Assembly: GCF_009828025.1 (NCBI RefSeq)
Contig: NZ_WTYA01000010.1
Coordinates: forward strand, 1 to 64,000
Length of the DNA: 64,000 nt
Direction: 5' to 3'
Source: Qipengyuania algicida
Lineage (GTDB): Bacteria; Pseudomonadota; Alphaproteobacteria; Sphingomonadales; Sphingomonadaceae
Shown: positions 57,957 to 64,000 of the stretch, piece by piece
How positions within the stretch are numbered: position 1 is the stretch's first letter
Layout of the letters: the number at the start of each line of letters is the position of its first letter
Position numbers and translations under genes: made by a program
Notes under the pieces: model-generated
Told to the model about the DNA's origin: nothing
Seen by the model: only the letters and a program-made list of their open reading frames with translations
The model's database searches: none

Positions 57957-59096
57957 ATGGCAGGCATTCATCTACGTCGGGCCTTAAAGGTGGGAATGGT
58001 GGTGCTGATCGTATCGGCCAGCCCAGTCGCCGCACGAGAGTTGGTCACCATCCGACCGGCAAGCGATGCCGATGTGCCGGGCGGCGCGCTGGGCGTGAAA
58101 AGCCGCGCGCCTGTCATTGAGGTAGAAGGGATCGCGCGCGGCAGATACGGCCACATCAAGAACGAAAAGCTGGTGGCATGGATCGTCTATTTCGGCTCGC
58201 GTCCGGACTGGGCCCGCCGTTTCAAGCGCACCGATGTCTTCGTCGACAATGTTAAGGCTCAGGAATTGCCGGGCCCCGATCATCCCAACGGGCCTTATGC
58301 CCAACCCAACGGCTACGCCTATCCCATCTCTTTCAATTACCGCACACCCGGCATTTCCAATGATCCGAAACATCTCAAATCGGTCCAGACCCGCTGCAAT
58401 GAGGCGGTTGCCAACGCGAAAGGACCCGAGCGAAAGCGCTACATCCAAAATGGCGTGATCCTGAAGATGCCTGCAGCCTATCTCGTCAAGGTAGCGGTGA
58501 TCTGGGATAGTCGCGGCCGGTTCGAACGGGCGCCGCCAATAGACACGACCTGGATCGGTGCGACGATCAAATGCCTTCCGACCGGGCATTTCGCGGCAAC
58601 TTCGAAGGGCACGTCGGCCAACTCAGCCTCGCAAGCCGACATTGCGAGAGAGCTGAACAAGAAGAGACATAAAGACCGCGATGAAAATCCGTCGAACGAG
58701 AGTGATCCATCCGGTAGCCGGACCAATCCCAAGTCGACGGTCAGAAAGTTGTCACTCATGACTGCCCCGGCCGATATCGAGCGCATAGGCAACTGGATCT
58801 GCCCGAAAATAATCCGCCTGCGCGGTCGGGTGGATGTGCGGCGGAACTTTGAAGGAAGCGCGATCTTTCTGGGCGACCATTGGTTGTCGGATCTGAACCG
58901 GCTCGACTTGGACGGAACAGGTGGCCACTACATCGTCGCCAATTATCCGATTTCGTGGCCCATTGGCGGTCTTTCGTCCGCCAGCGAGACGGCCCCGCGC
59001 CAGCAACTCTCATTCAGCTTCAACGTCAGCGACCAGCGCGGCTTGCTCAAGCGCAGCGTGCGCAAGGACGTGATGGTCGCTTGCCGCGCAATTTGA
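57957..59096 (+). CDS. Exported protein with WICP-type C-terminal domain (paralog B)
   Basis: A 379-residue protein. ATG 57957 is chosen because AGGAGG lies 8-9 bp upstream; an ATG at 57939 overlaps that site. The signal is MAGIHLRRALKVGMVVLIVSASPVAA. The middle is a domain with VIEVEGIARGRYGHIKNEKL and a charged linker (about 225-265, KKRHKDRDENPSNESDPSGSR). The C-terminus has IGNWICPKIIRLRGRVDVRR and NFEGSAIFLGDHWLSDLNRL, then YIVANYPISW. It pairs with the shared domain of paralog A (WICP..IRL.GR.DV...FEGSAIF...W.S). The gap to paralog A is 25 bp. Confidence 0.68.
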   Translation: MAGIHLRRALKVGMVVLIVSASPVAARELVTIRPASDADVPGGALGVKSRAPVIEVEGIARGRYGHIKNEKLVAWIVYFGSRPDWARRFKRTDVFVDNVKAQELPGPDHPNGPYAQPNGYAYPISFNYRTPGISNDPKHLKSVQTRCNEAVANAKGPERKRYIQNGVILKMPAAYLVKVAVIWDSRGRFERAPPIDTTWIGATIKCLPTGHFAATSKGTSANSASQADIARELNKKRHKDRDENPSNESDPSGSRTNPKSTVRKLSLMTAPADIERIGNWICPKIIRLRGRVDVRRNFEGSAIFLGDHWLSDLNRLDLDGTGGHYIVANYPISWPIGGLSSASETAPRQQLSFSFNVSDQRGLLKRSVRKDVMVACRAI

Positions 59097-59118
59097 AAAT
59101 CATCGGAAGGAGCGCGAA

Positions 59119-59547
59119 ATGCTACTAAGAACAGCCTTGATAGTATCCGCAGCACTCGTCACCTCCAATGTGGCCGCGGCACAAGAGCAGGAACAAGCCC
59201 GGATAGAATTTCGGTCTGTTGCCCTTGACCAATCCCGCTTCATCAGCGCTGCCTCAGTGCGGAAAGCAGGGGGTTTTCTCAAGCTCGCAACCCGTTCTGG
59301 TGCAAGCTTTACCATCACGGCAGTCAAGCCGCCGAAGGGCTATCCGGATAGTTGCCTCATAGATCGGGCTTCTCTCGAGAAGCAGGTCGCCAAGCTTGGA
59401 TTTGCCGGCAAGATCCAGCCAGGCGGGAGCGAGATTAAAATGAAGGCAAAACGATCGGGAGATCAAACGATCTGCCAAGGCGAAGGGAACGGGTGTGTTG
59501 TAATCGTTGCAGACTGGGACCCTGATGATCCGGTTTTGCCGAAATAG
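59119..59547 (+). CDS. Exported hypothetical protein (142 aa), last of LAL-linked cluster
   Basis: A 142-residue protein with signal MLLRTALIVSAALVTSNVAAAQ, GGAAGGAGCG upstream. The mature 120 residues have a Lys-rich beta pattern (FRSVALDQSRFISAASVRKAGGFLKLAT, GASFTITAVKPPKGYPDSC) and three Cys (DSCLID, TICQGEGNGCVVIV) that may form a disulfide. It ends in an acidic tail DWDPDDPVLPK. No family was recognised. The 22-bp gap to paralog B suggests one transcript. Confidence 0.62.
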   Translation: MLLRTALIVSAALVTSNVAAAQEQEQARIEFRSVALDQSRFISAASVRKAGGFLKLATRSGASFTITAVKPPKGYPDSCLIDRASLEKQVAKLGFAGKIQPGGSEIKMKAKRSGDQTICQGEGNGCVVIVADWDPDDPVLPK

Positions 59548-59557
59548 GCTCGCAGCT

Positions 59558-59839
59558 ATGATATTTGTTGTCGGCAGCAGCCTTGGCGCTGGTCTTGTTT
59601 GTCCCGCAGGGCGCGGCAGTCCGATGATAGACTACGCCAAAGCCAAGCCTGAGAGCGCGCTCGACAGCTGACTTGCAGCACAGCAGAACAACGCCAACGC
59701 AACCTTGCTGTCCAATGCGGTGCGATCTTACCTAGTCGATGCGCGCCTGCGGTTGTGGTTCAAGACCCGAGGCCCAATGTGGCGGAATGTCGTCTGCGAC
59801 CATTTAGTAACAATGAAAACATTCAAAACTGCCGCGTAA
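59558..59839 (+). pseudogene. Possible small gene interrupted by one in-frame TGA
   Basis: A frame from ATG 59558 reads MIFVVGSSLGAGLVCPAGRG...YAKAKPESALDS, hits TGA, then continues LAAQQNNANATLLSNAVRSYLVDARLRLWF...TFKTAA to TAA at 59839. The second half looks protein-like. No homolog was recognised. It could also be chance. The rest of the region 59548-60014 holds only the LexA box. Confidence 0.22.
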
Positions 59840-59992
59840 GGCAAGGCCGCGACCTGTGTCGTGAGGCATGATGCTGACTGCAAATGGCTCCAAGTGGTGC
59901 GGTTCTTCACACAGACCGACCTTCGCGCACACGTCAGGCGAGTGCAAGAACCGGTATTCTCTTGCGCATTTGATATGGCAAATCGTGGAAAA

Positions 59993-60007
59993 GAACATAT
60001 AAAGAAC
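59993..60007 (+). promoter_or_regulatory. LexA (SOS) box, copy 4, of the radical SAM-UdgX operon
   Basis: GAAC-ATATAAA-GAAC, the complement of GTTC-N7-GTTC, 13 bp before the GTG start at 60021. The spacer differs from the three boxes at 1267, 31925 and 45223, so it is an independent site. Confidence 0.75.
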
Positions 60008-60020
60008 GAAGGAGATGCAA

Positions 60021-61268
60021 GTGGCACATAAACCCGTTCTTGAAAGGCTGAAAATCCTGGCGGACGCCGCCAAATATGATGCCTCCTGCGCCTCTTCGGG
60101 CACGGCAAAACGCGATAGCCAAAACGGCAAGGGTATTGGTAGCACCGAAGGAATGGGCATCTGCCATGCTTACGCTCCAGACGGACGCTGCATTTCGCTG
60201 CTGAAGCTGCTGCTGACCAACCATTGCGTGTTCGACTGCCATTATTGTGTGAACCGTAAGAGCTCAAACGTAGAGCGGGCGCGATTTGCGCCGCAGGAAG
60301 TCGCTGACCTCACGCTTGCCTTCTACAAGCGCAATTATATCGAGGGGCTGTTTCTGTCTTCCGGTATTATCAGGAACAGCGACCATACGATGGAGCAGTT
60401 GGTCGAAACGGCGCGCATCCTTCGTAAGGAGCACGATTTTCGCGGCTATATTCACCTCAAGACTATTCCCGACGCTGACCCTGGAATCGTCCGGCAGGCG
60501 GGGCTTTATGCCGATCGCGTCTCAATCAATGTCGAATTGCCGACCGAGGCAGGGCTGAACCGCCTTGCGCCGGACAAGGATGCGGGCGTGATCGACGGCG
60601 CGATGAACACGATGAAGCAGGCCATCGTCGAAGCGAAGGATGCGAGGAAACGGTTTCGCCATGCGCCGCGATATGCTCCTGCGGGCCAATCCACTCAGAT
60701 GATCGTGGGCGCTGATGGTGCGAATGATGCCGAAATCGTCAATCGTGCGAGCACCCTTTACGGCCAGCACCGCTTGCGCCGGGTGTATTACTCCGCCTTC
60801 AGCCCCATTCCTGATGCCAGCGCGGTTCTTCCGCTCAAACGACCGCCATTGATCCGCGAGCATAGGCTCTATCAATCGGACTGGCTGATACGTTTTTACG
60901 GGTTTTCGTCGGCAGAAGTGGCGCAGGCAGCGGATCATCATGGCATGCTCCCGCTCGATATCGATCCGAAGCTCGCTTGGGCATTGAAATTTCGAGAACA
61001 TTTCCCTGTGGATCTGAACCGTGCGCCGAAAGAGGCGCTACTGCGCGTGCCTGGGTTGGGGACGCGAGGTGTGGCGCAGATTTTGAGTGCGCGACGGCAT
61101 CGGGTGCTGCGGCTCGACGATGTTGCGAAGCTGACCGTGTCAGTCGCAAAGATTAAGCCCTTTGTGGTGGCTGCGGATTGGCGACCGGTGCTGTTCACCG
61201 ACCGGGCCGATCTGAAAAACATTGTCGCGCCGGATTGCAACCGTCAGCTGGAACTGTTTGCTGCATGA
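60021..61268 (+). CDS. Putative DNA modification/repair radical SAM protein
   Basis: A 415-residue protein from GTG 60021 (GGAG 8 bp upstream; an ATG at 60015 sits too close to that site). The radical SAM cluster motif CxxxCxxC is CVFDCHYC near residue 75. The start KPVLERLKILADAAKYDASCASSGT and the 'GMGICHAYAPDGRCISLLKLLLTNHC' segment are typical of the subfamily always paired with a UdgX/DUF4130 gene. A helix-hairpin-helix DNA-binding motif is near the C-terminus (NRAPKEALLRVPGLGTRGVAQIL). It acts with UdgX; the two genes overlap by 4 bp. Confidence 0.9.
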   Translation: MAHKPVLERLKILADAAKYDASCASSGTAKRDSQNGKGIGSTEGMGICHAYAPDGRCISLLKLLLTNHCVFDCHYCVNRKSSNVERARFAPQEVADLTLAFYKRNYIEGLFLSSGIIRNSDHTMEQLVETARILRKEHDFRGYIHLKTIPDADPGIVRQAGLYADRVSINVELPTEAGLNRLAPDKDAGVIDGAMNTMKQAIVEAKDARKRFRHAPRYAPAGQSTQMIVGADGANDAEIVNRASTLYGQHRLRRVYYSAFSPIPDASAVLPLKRPPLIREHRLYQSDWLIRFYGFSSAEVAQAADHHGMLPLDIDPKLAWALKFREHFPVDLNRAPKEALLRVPGLGTRGVAQILSARRHRVLRLDDVAKLTVSVAKIKPFVVAADWRPVLFTDRADLKNIVAPDCNRQLELFAA

Positions 61269-62698
61269 CTGTGCAGCAACATGTCATGCTGGACGGCTGT
61301 CACGTCCTGCCGATGTCAGCGCCCGACGATTTTGCCGAATGGCGCGACCATGCCCGCCAATTGGTCATGGCCGGAGTCTTGCCTGACCTTATCGTCTGGA
61401 CCGAGCCGGGTGGGGAGAGCGCGGATTTGTTCAGCCACGGCGATCGCAGCTTGCCAATTACCGACAGTCACGGCCTGCAGCCACGCGTTCCGCGCCGTTT
61501 TATAGAAATCGCGAAGGCCGCCGTCATGCATTGCGATCCAGAACGGTTCGGCTTGCTCTATCGCGTCTTGTGGCGTTTGCAGTCAAAGCCTCGGTTGATG
61601 GAGGATGCCGCAGATCCCGACGTGCGTGCCTTGGTGGACATGGCCCGCACCGTGCGCCGCGACATTCACAAGATGCGCGCTTTTTTGCGCTTTCGTGAAG
61701 TGGAACGGGATGATGAGGGCGAATATTTTGTCGCATGGTTCGAACCGTTTCATCATATCCTGCGACATAATGCGGGGTTCTTCGTCCGCCGCTTTGTCAA
61801 TATGCGGTGGTCGATCCTGACCCCGCGCGGCAGCTTGCACTGGGATGGAGAGCGCTTGCGTGAGGGACCAGCGGCCACCAAGGTCGATGCGCCGAACGGC
61901 GACCCGATGGAAGAGCTGTGGCGAGGGTACTACGCCTCGATCTTCAATCCCGCGCGTTTGAAAACCCGGGCGATGCTGAGCGAAATGCCACGCAAATACT
62001 GGAAGAATATGCCCGAGGCCCAGCTTATCCCCCAACTGATCGCGGGCGCTCAGGCACGCGAAGTGGCGATGGTCAAAGCAGGTGCAATGGAAGATGCCGA
62101 ACGTCCCGGGACGCTGGAGGCCGTGGCCGACGCGATTGAGACTTGCGCGCGGTGCCCGATTGCCGAACTTCATACGCATGCGGTGCCAGGTGAAGGGCCG
62201 GTCCATGCTCGGTTGATGATAGTGGGTGAACAGCCGGGCGATCAGGAGGATTGGCAGCGCCGTGTTTTCGTCGGCCCTGCCGGTCAATTGCTGAACGTCC
62301 ATCTCGCCAGGGCCGGAATCGATCGGAGTGCAGCCTATGTTACCAATGCGGTGAAGCACTTTAAATTCGTTCAGCGCGGCAAGCGCCGCCTCCACCAGAA
62401 CCCGTCAGCGAGGGAGATCGATACGTGTCGCTGGTGGATAGAGAGCGAGCGCGCCATCGTGCGGCCGAAGCTGGTGCTGGCGATGGGCGCAAGCGCAGCG
62501 CGGAGCGTTCTGGGCAGGACGGTGTCGATCGGCAAAACCCGCGGTCGTCCCATCCCCTTGGAGGATGGAAGCGAACTGTGGGTGACAGCGCACCCATCCT
62601 ATCTGCTACGTTTGGAAGGTGCCGGGCGCGAGAAACAGATGAGGCTTTTCGATGCTGATCTGGCCGCCGCGGCTGCACGTCTGTCCGAACTAGCGTGA
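61265..62698 (+). CDS. udgX: UdgX-type uracil-DNA glycosylase with DUF4130 domain
   Basis: A 477-residue fusion from ATG 61265, overlapping the previous stop by 4 bp. Residues 1-270 are the DUF4130 region (AFLRFREVERDDEGEYFVAWFEPFHHILRHNAGFFVRRF). Residues about 280-477 are a family 4-like UDG: [4Fe-4S] ligands CARCPIAE and later CRWW, motif A GEQPGDQED and motif B HPSYLLR. The loop GKRRLHQNPS corresponds to the KRRIH insert of UdgX, whose His forms a covalent bond with DNA after uracil removal. Together with the radical SAM partner and LexA box this is an SOS DNA-repair operon. Confidence 0.93.
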   Translation: MTVQQHVMLDGCHVLPMSAPDDFAEWRDHARQLVMAGVLPDLIVWTEPGGESADLFSHGDRSLPITDSHGLQPRVPRRFIEIAKAAVMHCDPERFGLLYRVLWRLQSKPRLMEDAADPDVRALVDMARTVRRDIHKMRAFLRFREVERDDEGEYFVAWFEPFHHILRHNAGFFVRRFVNMRWSILTPRGSLHWDGERLREGPAATKVDAPNGDPMEELWRGYYASIFNPARLKTRAMLSEMPRKYWKNMPEAQLIPQLIAGAQAREVAMVKAGAMEDAERPGTLEAVADAIETCARCPIAELHTHAVPGEGPVHARLMIVGEQPGDQEDWQRRVFVGPAGQLLNVHLARAGIDRSAAYVTNAVKHFKFVQRGKRRLHQNPSAREIDTCRWWIESERAIVRPKLVLAMGASAARSVLGRTVSIGKTRGRPIPLEDGSELWVTAHPSYLLRLEGAGREKQMRLFDADLAAAAARLSELA

Positions 62699-63108
62699 CG
62701 CCGAATGCCGCCCCGAAATCCCGCCCCTTGTGGTATATTGGCGGGCGCAGGCAGGAGTTTTTCGTGGCTCGGCCATCGGTTCATGTTTTGGAGCATCGGC
62801 GAATTGAGCGAGATCGTCCGGTAGCTGCTCGAACCAGCGTCGATCGAGAGCGTAAAAGATCAGTAGTCCCTCGTAACGGGTCGCGACGAGAGACGCTCGC
62901 CGCAACCAGTGGGAAGCAGGTCGATCATCCGCAGCTGAGCGAACGCTCTGGGCCATCGAAGCCTCAGCCGATAAAGTCGGAGCGGACGATCCGGTGCTTA
63001 TCCCTATACTCAATGCAATGAGCGCAGATTTTTGCCGAAACGGCGATCTGGTGCCCGCGGGGCATTGCGCTGATGTGTCTTATCTGAACTTGAGCCGGCG
63101 CACTGCTG
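62699..63108. other. Gene-free or uncertain stretch
   Basis: Two overlapping antisense frames of about 107 codons (62690-63013 minus, TTG start; 62695-63021 plus, GTG start) exist here. Neither has a clear ribosome-binding site or recognised motif. I do not call either. Confidence 0.45.
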
Positions 63109-63645
63109 CTATCGCGTGATGACGTCCTTTGACATCGGTGCAAGCTTCGCCAGAAAACGGTTCTGCGCTGCGAACGGGATCTTCTGTTCGCGCATCGCCT
63201 GCTGGAGGTTTTCGACCAGCGCGTTGAGGTCCGCCTTGCGCAGGCCCATCTGCGCGTGCGTCGTTTTCATATCGCGTCCGGTATAGTCGCATCCGGCATT
63301 GAGCAGGTAACAGAACTGTTCGAACAGCGTGCGCTTCAGACGGACCATGTCATGCGATACGAAAATCGCCGAAATGCGCGGATCGGCTTCCGACAATTCG
63401 ACAGTGCGTTCAGCAATGCGGCGGATGCCGGATTTGCCGCCGAATTGCCGCACCAGCGATGCTCCACTGACCGGAGAGGCACCGGCGTTGGCATTGCTCT
63501 GCGTGTATGGATCGACAGGAATTTCGCCGGTCTTGGGATCGCGGACCTTTTCCTCGACACCGAACTGCTTGTCCCAGTCGATTCCCTGTGCGGGCGCCTG
63601 TTGAGCGATCAGCGTGACAGCGGCGGCGGCGGCAAGCAGGAACAT
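63109..63645 (-). CDS. Exported group I truncated hemoglobin
   Basis: A 178-residue protein from ATG 63645 with signal MFLLAAAAAVTLIAQQAPAQG. After a spacer, the trHb fold is visible: LVRQFGGKSGIRRIAERTVELSEADPRISAIF (helices A/B with the GG motif), MVRLKRTLFEQFCYLLNAGCDYTGRDMKTTHAQMGL with the proximal His in KTTHAQM, and the final helices LVENLQQAMREQKIPFAAQNRFLAKLAPM. Exported truncated hemoglobins next to DUF3034 proteins are known in Proteobacteria. It probably reacts with O2 or NO in the periplasm. The next gene on the same strand is the DUF3034-like protein. Confidence 0.85.
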   Translation of the reverse strand: MFLLAAAAAVTLIAQQAPAQGIDWDKQFGVEEKVRDPKTGEIPVDPYTQSNANAGASPVSGASLVRQFGGKSGIRRIAERTVELSEADPRISAIFVSHDMVRLKRTLFEQFCYLLNAGCDYTGRDMKTTHAQMGLRKADLNALVENLQQAMREQKIPFAAQNRFLAKLAPMSKDVITR

Positions 63646-63655
63646 CCAATTATCC

Positions 63656-64000
63656 TCAGAAGGCGAGCTGGGCGGACAGGAAAGCACCGCGCTGGTCGTT
63701 GAAAGTGGCGATCGAGCCGAGATCGACATAAGCGGCGGTCACCGTCACATTGTCGGACAGCGCGTAAGCGCCGAAAAGGTCGAACCAATTGGTTTCACCG
63801 AGGCCGAGATTGTTCGGCTTGGTGCGAAATTCTCCGCCGATCACTGCGCGGCGCGACAGCTGATAACCGAGCGATCCTTCAAACTGGAGCGAATACCCCG
63901 CACCCGCCGCGCTGCCGAAGCCCAGCAATCCGTTCTGGTTGGCCTTGGTCAGGCGCAATGTCGTGTCGACCAGCAGGCTACGCGCAAGGATCAGTTTGGT
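63656..64000 (-). CDS. DUF3034-like outer membrane protein (C-terminal part, start beyond window)
   Basis: The frame is open to the right edge and ends at 63656. About 114 residues are visible: LARSLLVDTTLRLTKANQNG, LLGFGSAAGAGYSLQFEGSL, then ...NWFDLFGAYALSDNVTVTAAYVDLGSIATFNDQRGAFLSAQLAF. The alternating beta strands and final Phe indicate an outer-membrane barrel, and the 'LGSIATFNDQRGxFLSAQLAF' ending matches DUF3034. It lies 10 bp upstream of the hemoglobin gene and is likely its operon partner. Confidence 0.72.
   Translation of the reverse strand, partial: TKLILARSLLVDTTLRLTKANQNGLLGFGSAAGAGYSLQFEGSLGYQLSRRAVIGGEFRTKPNNLGLGETNWFDLFGAYALSDNVTVTAAYVDLGSIATFNDQRGAFLSAQLAF

Noticed and set aside
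1..64000. CRISPR arrays, complete prophage, rRNA operons or replication origins
   Set aside because: No regularly spaced identical repeats, no phage structural genes, no rRNA sequence and no DnaA-box cluster or Rep gene were seen on reading.

Overview
The window looks like chromosomal or large-replicon DNA of a sphingomonad (Alphaproteobacteria, Sphingomonadales). Three TonB-dependent receptors sit next to esterases, acyl-CoA ligase, MFS permeases and TetR regulators. The SOS boxes have the alphaproteobacterial GTTC-N7-GTTC form, and several insertion-sequence remnants are of types common in sphingomonads. Genus cannot be assigned from sequence alone.

Layout. 1-1.3 kb: an IS3-family end cuts into an SRAP (YedK-like) gene, which is the last gene of a LexA-box operon. 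1.3-10.5 kb: accessory DNA made of short, mostly unknown single genes in mixed orientation. The genes are separated by a diverged family of intergenic repeats (ends TGTCCGC / GCGGACA, inner TTGGGGGAAG), with two tRNA-like remnants. 11-28 kb: a catabolic cluster with two receptor/esterase/TetR sets, an acyl-CoA ligase, two permeases, a beta-lactamase-fold hydrolase and an M28-like hydrolase. 28-36.5 kb: decayed accessory DNA with an AHSA1 pseudogene, IS481-like and IS200-like remnants, a GT39-like membrane protein, a second and broken SOS-box copy, a MerR/hydrolase pair and an MFS protein. 36.6-39.8 kb: an exported-protein operon around a Sel1/LprI/thioredoxin-fold fusion. 40.8-43.4 kb: MarC, a nitrobindin-like protein and a K+ channel. 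44-46 kb: a third SOS-box copy heading a four-ORF operon that ends in a ParS/Xre-type antitoxin domain, next to an IS1182 fragment. 46-53 kb: a BCCT transporter divergent from a TonB receptor and a TPR-sulfotransferase. 53-59.5 kb: an IS5 remnant and a LuxR/LAL regulator divergent from four secreted proteins, one Hcp-like and two paralogous. 60-62.7 kb: a LexA-box operon of a radical SAM DNA-repair protein and UdgX. 63-64 kb: an exported truncated hemoglobin and the start-truncated end of a DUF3034-like outer membrane protein.

How it fits together. The catabolic block reads as outer-membrane uptake, periplasmic ester cleavage, permease uptake and CoA activation, with TetR proteins acting on palindromes that share a half-site. 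Four LexA boxes tie DNA-damage control to three operons derived from one ancestor and to the UdgX pair. The two most unusual items are the cassette-like array of single genes between repeats and the reuse of one SOS promoter segment to head different accessory operons.
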